Part shown: in pieces, positions 1 through 17,804 of the stretch
Numbering within the stretch: position 1 is the stretch's first letter
Layout: each line of letters opens with the position of its first letter
Assembly (NCBI RefSeq): GCF_910596095.1
Contig: NC_056544.1
Span: 13,377,155 to 13,441,154, forward strand
Source of the DNA: Thunnus maccoyii
Taxonomy: Eukaryota; Chordata; Actinopteri; Scombriformes; Scombridae
DNA length: 64,000 bases
Reading direction: 5' to 3'
The notes under the pieces: model-generated
What the model was told of the DNA's origin: nothing
Seen by the model: the letters and a program-made list of their open reading frames with translations, nothing else
Databases searched by the model: none
Made by a program: the position numbers and the translations under genes

Positions 1-84
1 GATCAGATCAGTTGCTAAGCAGCACGTACTGTACGTTAACTTAGATTTGGCTGGAGTTAATCGTTTTTATCATTCAACAGTTTT

Positions 85-85
<1 letters not shown>

Positions 86-131
<46 letters not shown>

Positions 132-141
132 ATTATTATTT
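86..141. repeat. (TTA)n microsatellite
   Basis: About 18 units of the trinucleotide ATT/TTA, interrupted once near position 130. Simple sequence repeat in intronic DNA. Confidence 0.95.
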
Positions 142-1199
142 GGAGATTGTTTAATAGAAAAGACACTTTGATGGTGATCGTCTCGGGTTATCTCTCTCTT
201 TCATTTTTGTGTGGTTACGTTGTATTTACAGTAACGTTATTTATGTAGCGTCATGTATTTGTCTTGTTTAATAACAACTTCGACAAACAAAACAGAATTT
301 CCTTCCATTGCAAAGGAGCACAACAGGTTAATCCCCCCGGGTCAATGATTATAACTGCTTGCAGCACTTAAATGAGTCACTCTGGAAAAACGGACACAAG
401 CGTCATGTCAACCGCTGGCCCTCATTAACGTTACTCACTGCCATGGTAACTGTCTGCCCCTAAAAACTATCATGTAAACACTGTATTCTTAAATTTACCC
501 TGCTCCAACCACAGTCTTCTTCTTTACCTCATATACAAACATATTGACAGTCTTGTTCATGATGTATGGAGTGAATGAAAATGAAAAAAATCCTGAAAAT
601 ATATGAATGTTATTTTCAGGAATAATGCATTAATGATATTAAAAATGGATATGTCAAGTAAAATATTAAACATTTCCATCCCTACCAACCCTACACCTCC
701 TTATTGCTGCTGCCAGTGATCAACAGTTCATTTTCTTAATATAGCCCAAAATCACAGGACTGTCTTCAAACAGTTCCATATGCCAAGTACCGTGTCCTAT
801 CACATAAGTTATAGGTCAAAATCACAAATTCATCATTCTCATAATGTCAGAGATTGGATTGAATTGCTCACATTTAGGATCTGACAACAGATGAGTGAAT
901 ACATGAATACATAACCTAATATAACTTTGTAGGATATAGCTCAAAGCCTAAAAGAACATCATAAGCTCATTTTACAGACTAAATTAAAGAATAGAAGTTG
1001 TTATATTCCTCTACATATTTGATTTAAATTTGAAATATGCCAAAGTTCAGCTTTCATTAGTCTTGATGGTTTGGGACACAACTTCCCCACATACTCTGTG
1101 GTTACAAGTCCAGGCGTAGATCTAGCATATTTATGATTAAAATATGCTCTTTCAGCATTCATTATGCCTGTGTGTTTCAGTTTTTGTATGAGGTAGTCA

Positions 1200-7228
<6,029 letters not shown>

Positions 7229-8545
7229 GCTTTGGGAAGCATGTGCCTGTCATAAAGGGTGCCGTATTACATTGATGCAGAGGACACAAGACAGAGCAGC
7301 GGAGCAGAGGCGGCATCAGAAAACTGCTCCCCTCCTCACTCTGGGAGATTTCATTCCTCTTATGCAATCCCACTGCATATTACCTACAGCATCTGTAGAC
7401 CAGGAGAGCCCTCTAGTGTTCAAGAAGTGGACTTAAAGGCCGCATTGTCGGAACATTTTGGTGACTGAAATTATACTGACATTTCTGTTTGTCATGTGTT
7501 CTAAGAAAACTGTAAGACAAGGGATTGGTGCTGTAAATCGACCATATTCCTCTGTTCACCCCTCCCTGTAGTATTTGTGTGGATGTGTGTCTTATGTTTT
7601 TTGTTATTTAAAAAAGTATGTGAAAGTCTTCAACATGTTTTTTTTCTGGTACAGTTGCATTTTGTTTAACTGTTTTACTGGTACCAGAAGTGTAAGTGGG
7701 TGGTGATAAAGGATGTAAAAGTGTTTCTCTTAAACTGACTGAGCATAGAAGAGAAGAAGTCACAAGTTGTCTGTCCTCTTCAAAACTGCTAATTAATATG
7801 AATGTCACTCAAGACTCTGTGAGCAGGATGTTATGTAAGGGGAAAATCTCAGACCGCCACAAATAAGTGGTTGGAGGGGGGACTGTGTCTGTCCCCTGCA
7901 GTCCCATGTATTTACTTAGAAGAACAGAAACTTGTCACTGTGGAACTGCAGGTTCCGTCCTCTTAGCTACTATCACAAGTCCGCCTTCACTGATAATCAC
8001 CTCCTCACCTGGTTGTGAGGGAGGTTGACTTTATTGAAAATATAACACTAACACCATTAAGTTTTTATATTTGGTTCCTTTGGTATGATATCTAGTTGTG
8101 TGACTGTGTGTGCATGTATGACTGTTGTCTGTTGAGTGAGAGTAATGAATTTATTTTTAACAAGACTTTGCCAATGTGCAAAACTCAGTAAAATGTATAT
8201 TTGATGCCATTTGTGAAGTCATATCCATAGAATGTAAACTTAGGTTAATGTGTTGACAAAATACATTTTATACCCACTTGGAAGCTGTTATTTAGTGCAA
8301 GTCAACAGTGTAAAGGCTATAGTGTTTTTAAGATTCCTGTGTTGTCTTTAAAATGTTGAAAGTTTATCTTGTATTTAAGGCCAAATCTGTAAATTAAAAA
8401 AATGTGCACTCTGTATAACTCCTGATAACTTTTTGTGGTGTGTTTCACTAGTTCTTTTGTAAAAGGTGTGAGGAAGATAATTCTACACAGAATTAAATAA
8501 CAGGAAATTTGAAAGACAAAGTGGCAATAAAACTATTTTTATCTT
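7229..8545 (+). other. fam102b 3' untranslated region
   Basis: No credible coding exon follows the TAG stop. The first consensus polyadenylation signal in a good setting is AATAAA at 8526-8531, so the transcript probably ends near 8545-8555. ORFs at 7259-7468 and 7608-7808 have no family resemblance and lie in this UTR. Confidence 0.6.
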
Positions 8546-8879
8546 TTATGTCAGGATCAAATCATTAAAAAATGGCAACTGAAAGAGGAAATTGGACATT
8601 GAACTGATAAATTGATATTGCGGAATGGTAATTTAGGCACCCCACGGAGAGTTTTAAAACAGCATTTCCGGTTTAAGCAGAAGCAATATTTCAAATAAGC
8701 GTCAGCTGAGTACATTGCCATGAGAAACAAAAAAAAATAACGTAAATGTGTGCGTTTTTAAATGCATCAAAATGTAACTGTAGGATAATTACACGTTATC
8801 TGTAAACATGCCTCAGATATTCTGTCCGTGCAGTCAGATACAATTAATAACACTTACATATGCTTTTATTTTGAAAAAG
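8546..8879. other. short intergenic spacer between fam102b and prpf38b
   Basis: About 330 bases of AT-rich sequence with no gene seen. A TTTCCGGTTT word at 8666-8675 resembles an ETS site but is isolated. Confidence 0.5.
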
Positions 8880-9112
8880 AAACGTTGCCGTATCTACTGC
8901 GCCACTGACGTTACACTTCCGGTTCCACCTCGCAACAGCACTTTAGCTACAACGACGGCGGGAAGTTGTTATCATCAATTTAACCACAAATCAGCAACAA
9001 CTTAACGGACGAAATTGTTAACGATCGACAGCTGACTATCTAAGACTGATGGACCTGTAAACGGAAACACGCTAACTGTTCACTGAGCTCAGCGACGTTG
9101 GATCCAGCTATC
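8880..9112 (+). promoter_or_regulatory. probable prpf38b promoter and 5' UTR
   Basis: The region just before the prpf38b start is richer in CpG than its surroundings and has a canonical ETS/GABP word ACTTCCGG at 8915-8922, directly after a CRE-like TGACGTTA at 8906-8913. These elements are typical of TATA-less housekeeping promoters. The transcription start is not determined; the CpG-containing stretch 8930-9110 is probably 5' UTR. Confidence 0.55.
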
Positions 9113-12100
9113 ATGGCTAACGTCGGGAACCAGCTACCAACACAGGCCGTTAGCAAGCCTGCAGCAGGGAAACATGGAAATGTACTGCCCCTGTGGGGCA
9201 ACGAAAAGACTATGAACCTCAACCCAATGATTCTCACCAATGTGCTGTCCTCGCCGTATTTCAAAGTTCAGCTTTATGAACTAAAGACCTACCACGAAGT
9301 TGTGGACGAAATCTATTTCAAGGTAACGTTAGCAAATGCTAATCCGCATGCTAGTTAGATAACCACTGCTCAGTCAACCTAGCGGTAGCTACTGTGTTAG
9401 CAACGTGCTGCGGCCGTCGAATAACAAGACAAAGTGTACTGTTTATTTAAGTGTAATATAACAGCGCACATTTCTTTACAGTGCAGTGTTATTAATAAAA
9501 TGTGAACCAGTCAGCTTGTAAAGTAAGCTAACCTTAAAGCTGTAATGTTTAATGACCAGTCTTGGGAGTTTTCTCTGTTTCCAAGCTTTAATAGGAGCCA
9601 TGTTGGGGACATGCATTCATTGCTGCTGCCGTTTACACTACAGCTGTTGTCGCGCCCGCAGACTATTCTTGAGTCTCTAATCACTGCGCAGCGTTAATTA
9701 GTCACTATTATTTATTAGATTTTCTACATCACATCTCTCTTAACACCTTCCTTCTTTTGAGTAACAAAGATGCATTTGGGAAAATAAATTTAGACAATGT
9801 AAAATAAAGCAAATACCAAACTAATAAACTCTTCTGTAACAGGCTATGAAACAGAACTGAACAATAATAGACTCTTTTCATTGTAAACATTTTAAACTGT
9901 GTCAGTGCTAACGGAGTGACTTCTTTTTCTTATTCAAAACAATAACATTAACCTAAACTGAAGTTTCAGGGCAGACTGTCAGTTGCCCATGTAGATGCTG
10001 AGGATTATTCTGCCTCATTAGCAATCTATGCACAAACTTCAAAGTCTTTCAAGAGAGATGGCTGTTTAAACACTCTGCCTCTTGATGTGGTGACAGCAAG
10101 TGGTGTCTGTGGTGTCCTTTTGTCTTATTGTTGATGTCCGCCGTCCATTTCTGCCTTGTTTATCACGTCTGTTTCCTCTCCCTCCTCAAGCTCAGAGGAA
10201 GTGGCGGGGTCAGTAGACACAGGTGCTAAACGAGTTAGGATCTTGAGGTGTTGCATTTGTGCAGAACAGTGGCAGTTGTAGTCCATCATTTCTGGATGTC
10301 AAGTTTGACAGCAACAGAGTCACCTGGCTTGAGCAGAGGAAACAGGCAGCTGGAGTGACGTCTATCGCAGTGGTGTTTTTAGGAAGCCTTGGCTCTGGAG
10401 TCTGCTGCTTTCACCAGGGTAATGTCTGACCACTGCAGAATAAGCTTTCCTTCAAGTGGGGGAATGGGAGTCTGTATCTGACGGCGTAGTATCAATTGGG
10501 CTGAACTATAACCTGTTGCCTGGTTGGGTGTAGCTCTGTAGCTGAGAAGGGCAAGTGAGGGATCCTTCTGTTTTTAAAAAGTGTTGCATTGCACCATTTG
10601 ACTGGGGGAAATGTGGGCTCGTTATATGGTGAAAGTCGTAAGCCTTTACAAAGTGCTGAAACTGACGCCTTCAGAATTGTGATATATCATGTGACCATGA
10701 TAGTGGGGCAGCCCTATCTTGCAAAGATGGTGCTGAGGCAAGACGTCATTGTGCTTGTCCTATCTGGTAAGAAGGCGAGCTCAATATAACTGGAGAAGTA
10801 ATCGATTACCACAAGGTAATTTCTTTAGTCCACTTCATAGATATCAGCAGCCAGAGTCTATCTGGCAAAGGAGTCGTCACCAGCAGCTCTCTGTTTTGAG
10901 CAGGTTTTGTCAGTTGGCAATGTTTGCAGTGTTTGATCCACTTTTGCAGTGCTTTGCCAATGCCTGGCCACCAGACGCTCTGTTTGGCTCTCTTGCAACA
11001 CTTCATTATGTCCATGTGACCATCGTGCAATCGTTCCACTATCTCTGACCTCAGGCGTTTGGGAATGACGATTCTGTCACCGTAGAGAAGCAAGTTAAGG
11101 CATATTATGAGAGAATCTTTCACTGTATAGTACATCTTAATACTGTCTAGCACTTTGGATGCATAATTTGGCCAGGCCTTACTCTCAAAATGCATCACTA
11201 TCTGTAGCTCCGGGTCGTCCTTTGTGTGCTTTTTAACCTCATCCAGACGTGAACTTGACATCGGTCATGCTGCCTGTGTGGCTTTCTCCAGGGCCAGCAT
11301 GTCGTCTGACAGTTCAATTTTCTCCAGATGTAGCGCTGCAGAAGGGAGTCTTGAGAGTGTGTCAGCCACTACAAGCAGTTTGCCAGGGACATACTCAGCT
11401 TTTGCATTGAATTTCATCATTCTCAGGAGTAGTCGTTGACAACGAAGCAGCACTGCATCAGTGTCCTTAACTTTTCACATGCCCACACCACAGACAAACT
11501 CTCCTTTTCAATCTGTGCATATTTTGTTTCGGTATCTGTCAGAGTGCGAGATCAGTAGACAGCCGGCCGTAGTTGTCCATTGTGGTCCTGAAGGAGAAAA
11601 CACCTCCCAACCCATAGCTTACATTTACGATTATTGGTTTGCTGACATCATAAAGTGGTGTGATACCAGCCACAGCATATTGGAGTCCTGCACACTGCCG
11701 TTCTTGTGCCTGCTCACACTGCCTGCAGACTACTTTTGAGTCTCTAATCATTGAGCAGCGTTAACTAGTCCCTATTATTCACTAGATTCATTACATTAGA
11801 AAAGCAAATAAGGTGGAATTAGTTATAATCATAGAGCATGTTAACGTAAAGTTTGGTGTACTCTGAAATAGCTGTAGTGTCATTCATGTGTTAGTTTAAA
11901 ATGCTTACATTAGATCACATTTTTAAGAACACTTAGGACAGTTCAGCCTTCTTATGGATACAAATAAACTTGTGTTATTATCTGCTCTGGACAGCGTGAA
12001 GCCTCTTATGTAAGTTATCAGGGAGATGGACAGGATCTCTCTGAGTATAATGGCAGCTTAGATCGGGTCTTTGCAGACAGGTGTGTGTATATAAACTTTT

Positions 12101-15100
12101 TTTAACATTGTTCTCTCATTGCATGCAGGTGACTCATGTTGAGCCTTGGGAAAAGGGAAGCAGAAAGACCGCAGGCCAGACTGGAATGTGCGGAGGGGTA
12201 AGTGAGAAGTACGTGCTTTTTGTATTCCCCATCTTTTCCCCCCTCTCCATCTCCCTTAACAGTCTGTGGAAAACACTGGATATGACTTACAAGCAGGGCT
12301 TGACTTTTTATACTTCAGAGTCTTTGTGCCATTATGAATAGGATAGCTGTGAATAATATGCAATGATTTGCTCAATAAATATATTTTCATCCTTGCTAGG
12401 TACGTGGAGTTGGGACTGGTGGAATCGTGTCAACGGCTTTCTGTCTTCTATACAAACTGTTTACTCTCAAGCTGACTCGCAAACAGCTGATGGGTCTGAT
12501 CACTCACACAGACTCTCCCTACATCAGAGCACTTGGCTTCATGTACATACGGTATGATTCAGTGTGTGGAATTGTCAAAAATATTGCGAGTGCATTGCTG
12601 ATAAAGATATGACAATTTGATTGTTGAATTACATGCCTGTTTCAGAAAAATGTTTTGTTCTTAAAGCAGCAAATATATAATATGAATGATAGTTCTCCAT
12701 AAAATCAGTGATTTGATATCGTCTGTGTGTGATGCTCATATTGTGGTCTCCGTCTTGTTTTGGTTCAGATACACTCAGCCTCCAGCAGATTTAATAGAAT
12801 GGTATGACGGCTTCCTGGATGATGAGGAGGTATGTCACTCCGGGTAATAATTTAATGTTTCTTTCTCTCCATTAAATACACAGTCACACAACACACACTA
12901 AAAGCTGTCTGTCCCCCCTCCCTCCCTCCCTCACCCTGTGATGCTCATGGCTGATTTTTCACCTTTGCCTTCATTTGGCTTAATTGTCCCCCGGTTTTGT
13001 CCTCTAAACCCGAGTAGCTAGGTTACTAACTTGCTCACTTGCTGTGCTGCTGATTTTTATCAGGGTAAGTACCATATATGACGCTGAGTTAATCTTTTAG
13101 TCAAATGTTATATTAAGGCATGCCCTCTGTTTTTGACAAGATTTTAACAGGACTTGTTGCACAAAACTAAATTTGCTATAAATGGCAATTGGAGCATCCA
13201 CACAGATACCTACACACACACATAAATATTGCATTCATCTATTGCTATTACAATATAATTTGATTCCAGGTGTGCAACCAGGCCTCCTTTTGATGTTCTG
13301 TTTCATTATATTTGAATTGATCATATATAATCGTACCCAACTGGTTAATTCCCCTGTTTTTTTCTTTAGATGCCCATTGTGCAGCAGGTGAATTGGATAT
13401 TGTATCTCAGCACTGTTGGTTTGCGTGTGTGAGTGCAAAGCGGCTGTTCTCTACACTCTAAAGTTGACAACTATTCAACTGGTGTGCACTTACCTACCAG
13501 CTCCAATCTGTGTTTACACTGTGGGCGATTTTTATCCTCATATGGTCTCTTAAGAGTTCATTACGCTGAAAGGAGAGTGAAGAGGAAGCCAAGGCTTCTC
13601 TCTCTTTGTCCCTTTAGCGTAATGAGGATTTCTCTCAGTGTTCTCAGATACTCCTCTCCCTTCCCTTCAACTCTGGTCTGTAAAGGGCGGATGCAATATT
13701 TTTTCTTAAAGAAGCTCTTTTAAACTGATGATGTGCAGGAAAGAGGAAAGGATCTTACAAATATAATAACCCTTGTTTCATTATAAAAGCTCACTTTGTA
13801 AATACAGACGCCATGAACTGCTAGACAGTTTAGATGAGGAAAACATTTTGTGATATTTATACTTTTGTTTCCTCTATTTTGAATTAAAAGTAAAGCCAGG
13901 CACATTTGATTGATATGAGAGATTAAGCTAGATGAACAGAGGTGAAGGTTCAGTACTTGGTCATCACAAATTGCTTTTTGATTTGAGGCAAGATTGAAAA
14001 AGCAACCAGATTTATCCGTGTCTTGCCTGTGTGTGCTAATTGAGTTTCTGTGGCTCTTTCCCACTGTTTGATTCCAGGAGCTCGACGTGAAAGCTGGAGG
14101 TGGATGTGTGATGACCATCGGAGAGATGCTGCGCTCCTTCTTGACCAAACTGGAGTGGTTCTCCACATTGTTCCCCCGTATCCCAGTGCCTGTGCAGAAG
14201 ATTATTGACCAGCAGATGAAGGCTAGGCCTCGGAAGGTCGCTCAGAAGGAAACGCAGGAAGAAGAGGCTGAATACACAGAGACTGCAAAGCAAGGGGAAC
14301 GCCGCCGCTCCAGGTAACGCATTAAATAATTTAAACTTTTTTTGTGTGTTAACTTTTTCCTTAGACAAGCTTCCCTGGCCCCATCGATGTCTTTGCTTGA
14401 ACAAATAAAAAAATTCAGTTCACTTTTCTGAGACACATGTATTATTTATACATAAAATTGTCTGTTTCCAGCTCTGCTCACGAAAGTTATTATTGGCTTT
14501 AAAACCTATACACACCCATGCTGCACCCACACAGGTTTGGTTAGTTGTTCTGCATGTTAACACCTTTTCTTAGAACTCTACATTATGAGCAAAGGCCAGT
14601 TAAAACTTTAAATAAGATATGATTTGATTTGAGTGTCAGTAGTCAGTTGTTTGGTTTGGTTTTATTGTCCAAGTTGTTAAAACTAATGGTACTGTTCTTG
14701 CCAGGACCCCCAGACGGACACCGAGCCCCAGACGGTCTCCTAAACGGTCAAGGAGCAGGAGCCACCATCGTGAGCGAGAACGCCACGGCCCCAGCTTCGA
14801 CCGTGAGCTGGAGAGGGAGCGCGACCGGCAGAGGAAGGAGAGGGAGGGCAGGGACCGAGATAGGGACAGAGGGGACAGAGGAGACAGGGAGAGGCGACGA
14901 TCCCGAAGCACAGACAGAAACCAAGACAGACGAGAACGTAGAAGAAGTCGCAGCAGCAGCCGGGACCGAAGGAACGAACGTAGAGACAAGGAGAGGGACG
15001 GAGGGGATGACAGGAGCAAGAGGAAGGACAGAGATCACCACAAAGATCGAGGGACTGAGAGGGAGCGGTCCAGGGATAAAAAGAACAGGGGAGAGACTGA

Positions 15101-15380
15101 CGACAGGAGGCATAAAGACGACAGGGAGAGGCACAGAGAAGAGAGGAAGGCGAAAAGGTCGAGCCGGAGTCGAAGCAGGGAGAGGAGACACAAAAGCGGG
15201 GTAGAGGAGAAGAGCAGGAAACGAGAGCGCAGCCACAGCAGAGAGAGGGACAGGGATAGAGACGGAGAGCAGCGTTCTCACAAACGTAGTCGTAGCAAAG
15301 ACAGGAGCCATCATCAGCGAGAGTCCAGTAATGACCATAGTAAACATAGTGAACGCAGAAGGAGTCAGAGCACTGAGTAA
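9113..15380 (+). CDS. prpf38b: pre-mRNA-splicing factor 38B
   Basis: Six coding exons: 9113-9322, 12129-12197, 12400-12551, 12769-12829, 14078-14313 and 14705-15380, giving 467 residues (1,404 nt, in frame throughout). The start is ATG at 9113; an in-frame TTG at 9098 is not an initiator. Residues 1-25 are a variable leader. Residues ~26-215 form the PRP38 domain, with [77 protein letters not shown] and [20 protein letters not shown]. The last exon is a long arginine-rich RS/RD/RE tail typical of SR-like splicing proteins, ending ...RRSQSTE. The protein is expected in the nucleus, in the spliceosomal B complex. It is shorter than the human protein (about 546 residues from memory), mainly through a shorter leader and tail. 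Exon 1 is separated from exon 2 by a 2.8-kb intron holding a retroelement. Confidence 0.96.
9590..11800 (-). mobile_element. decayed Ty3/gypsy-type LTR retrotransposon in prpf38b intron 1
   Basis: Read on the minus strand, three blocks follow polyprotein order. 11539-11751 resembles the start of the RNase H domain (YDVSKPI..., YGLGGV). 11265-11453 is its end ([19 protein letters not shown]). 10806-11261 is the integrase zinc-binding region, with H-x2-H followed by C-x2-C (HCKHC). The first and second blocks are in different frames, and the second and third are in one frame but separated by a stop, so the copy is inactive. About 70 bases at 9658-9727 and 11726-11793 are similar direct copies (both with gagtctctaatca and gcagcgttaa), probably LTR pieces. 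Gag, protease and most of the reverse transcriptase are missing. 9728-10800 may hold the rest of integrase but I could not confirm it. Confidence 0.75.
11801..12128 (+). other. end of prpf38b intron 1
   Basis: AT-rich intron sequence after the retroelement. The branch and polypyrimidine region before exon 2 (about 12090-12128, ending ...gcatgcag) is the only functional signal I see. Confidence 0.5.
12830..14077 (+). other. prpf38b intron 4
   Basis: About 1.25 kb between the exons ending FLDDEE and beginning [10 protein letters not shown]. No gene, recognisable transposon or RNA gene is visible. Small ORFs on both strands here have no family resemblance. Confidence 0.6.
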
Positions 15381-16140
15381 ACGTCACCTTGGAGCAATAT
15401 TACTTCTACTCCTGTGTTTTTTCTTCCTTTTTTTTTCTACCCAGTTGTCTAGTCTGTCGTTTGTGCTACAGAGAAGGAACGTTAGCACATCGGACATCTG
15501 GAATTGTTGTCTTTGGCCGATGTAATGTTGCTTTACGTTTATGTTTTCCTGCCTTTTTCACTCCCCAGTAAATCATTGTTAGTCTTCACTTGAAATTCGA
15601 AAAGTGGAAAAAAAATGGCATTTTAATTTTCTATGGTTCATTTCTTTTGCCCCCGAAAGATGTGGGTTTGTATATAATGTTTCGGAGGCTGTCTACACAT
15701 AAGTGGTCTGAGTTGCATTCATTGCTGGGTTGGGCGCAGTCAAGCGTAGCTCAACACTGATTCGTTTTCATAACATTTTTGTAATCTACAGAGAAGAACT
15801 GTTATGTTCAGGCTGTTCAAAAGCCAATACAAACCTTTTTTAAAATTTGACTAATCTTACAGTTTTACATTTTTAAGCTATATTCTGATTAGACACGCTC
15901 TAAGGGTCAGAATTTAACGGTTGACGTTCAAATTTGAGCACAGCTGCGATTTATGGCTCAAACCGGCACAAAGCAATTCTGTCCACAACCGTGTGTAGAC
16001 AGCCTGAGAATGTTTTAATCCCCTAAAGGGCAGTCTGCAAAGGGTAATTTTTACTACACACACTGAGCCCTGCTTGTGCTGTGTTTGGGTTATTGCTCTG
16101 TTGCATTTTGTTTTCTAATAAAAACACTTTTACGAACAAT
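15381..16140 (+). other. prpf38b 3' untranslated region
   Basis: Sequence from the TAA stop to the polyadenylation signal AATAAA at 16117-16122, giving a predicted transcript end near 16140. No coding exon is seen. Confidence 0.7.
16117..16122 (+). terminator. prpf38b polyadenylation signal
   Basis: Canonical AATAAA on the plus strand, followed 20-35 bases later by a GT-rich stretch (gcgctttgttcttg), as expected for a cleavage site near 16140. Confidence 0.65.
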
Positions 16141-16239
16141 GCGCTTTGTTCTTGATTTGAGAGAAATGTGCCATGCAAGTGTCATACAACTATAGAAAAA
16201 GAAAAATAGCAATTTCATGGAAACACAAAGGCTGAATGC

Positions 16240-16783
16240 AAACAATATTTTTGACACTTTTATTAGAATGTAGTCTGAAAATATTTTTCTTATTAAATAT
16301 ACATTTAGAAATGACAGTAAATACTCTGGACATGTAAAACACTTCCTGATATATTACCTTTTTAGGATGACTAATATATAATTTACAAAAGTGAATAAAA
16401 CATAAAAAGCAGGAGGAACAAAGCCCTAGGTACAAAATATATCACCTCAACCAACAATAGACAAAACATGTATCTCAATCAAGGGTACAATCACAGCCTG
16501 ACCTGTCAACCTTCTAAATCACATTAGGGTTTTGTAAAGTACACGAATACCCTTTAATTGTTATGTGTGGCTAGATTAAGTCAGCAGTTGCAGTTTAGGA
16601 TAAACTAATAGAAATGCAAATGTCAGAGCTACCCACACAAACCCTCATACTCTATCAGATCTAAAACTATTGTGCTTTATGAGTAATAAGGAAAAGATTT
16701 GGCAAAGGTTGACAGAAAGATCATCACATTCTAGTCGGGAGTGTTGTGTAGACGTCTCACTCAGTCTACATGAGTGTTTTTTT
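16240..16783 (-). other. 3' untranslated region of the large fndc7-type gene
   Basis: Minus-strand sequence after the TAG stop of the large fndc7-type gene. An AATAAA reading on the minus strand at 16258-16263 gives a predicted end about 15-25 bases lower, near 16240. Confidence 0.5.
16258..16263 (-). terminator. candidate polyadenylation signal of the large fndc7-type gene
   Basis: AATAAA on the minus strand, about 520 bases after the stop codon. It lies about 135 bases from the oppositely oriented prpf38b signal. Confidence 0.5.
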
Positions 16784-17804
16784 CTACTGGGGGAGACCCT
16801 GTCCAGTTTGCACACACACAGGTTCGGACTCCGGTCCTCTAATGGCCGCATTCCTGGCCGACACAGAGAAACAGTAAGTGGAGTTGGGGCTCAGGTCAGT
16901 GAGAATGATGCTTTCCCCGAACACCATTAGCTCCTGTGGCTCATGGGAGCTTCCCTGCGGCCTGATAATCAGGCTGTAATGGGATGCGGTGTCTACTTGA
17001 GACCACTCAACAAAAATAACTGTTGACATCGCCTGTGTGACGTCCAGCACGGGAGCTGAGAGGCCTCCTGTTGGGAGAAAAACAAGCCACAGTTGTGAAA
17101 ATGGTCATGGAGGATTTTTTTATGTCTCATACAGATTGAGAAAAACATCTAATAAATGAAATAATGAGGAAAGAATGTGAAGATTGCATGAAAGCAAATA
17201 CAAAGCATCGCTTCCAATTAGCTGTGAAACAGTGAGTCATTAAAAGCCCTCAGTACTCTCACTTTTCAAAAATCACTGCAACAATTAGTGCTGCTTTTTT
17301 TGTTTAATGATTTCATGTATGAATACTTTACTCAGCTTAAATCACCCACAAGTGCTTCAGAGCTTTGTGCAGATATAAAATATAAAGGCTTCAATATTAT
17401 ACAACTCACCATTATCTGGCATTTTTTCACTGAGATCTCTTCTCCTTCGTCCTTGTGTAATCACTAAAGAGAAAGCTTTATCAGTTATTTTGTAAAAAAA
17501 CAAACAAACATGTCTTTTAATTTAGATATTCATACAGGGTCACAGCATCGTCTCCATGCATTCCTACCATTTGTGATACTTTTTGCTTCACTTTCTCCAG
17601 CTGCGTTGCTGGCTGTGATCACCAGGTTTGTGGTAGTGATGTTGGACAGAGAGCAGGACAGCCCTGCAGTGCTGCACAGCTGTGCCTCAGGCGAAACACG
17701 GTTGTCGTACACAGTGTAGGTGGTGGCAAACACTGAGGCGTTCCACGAAACTGTGGCGAAGGACCTGTTACCGCTGTACACCACACCTGATGGTGGACAA
17801 GGAG
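16784..17804 (-). CDS. large fndc7-type gene: C-terminal exons with polybasic site
   Basis: Exon 17568-17804 is an atypical, shortened FN3 module that has lost the second, fifth and sixth cysteines. Exon 17410-17463 (54 bases) encodes VITQGRRRRDLSEKMPDN, with an RRRR-D furin-type site. Exon 16784-17067 encodes a final ordinary FN3 module (LSPNSTYCFSVSARN) and ends GLPQ-stop. The equivalent short exon of the compact gene encodes VISRGRRSVD-stop, so the tail exon is shared but only the large gene carries an FN3 module after it. Confidence 0.75.

Noticed and set aside
7259-7468. 69-codon plus-strand ORF after the fam102b stop
   Set aside because: FAM102B ends at EQVVIKR, and this frame has no acceptor or family resemblance; it is part of the 3' UTR.
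14636-15387. Long open frames on the minus strand and in another plus frame across the last prpf38b exon
   Set aside because: They are shadows of the arginine/serine-rich repeat tail, whose low-complexity codons leave all frames open. Only the RS frame continues the PRP38 domain.
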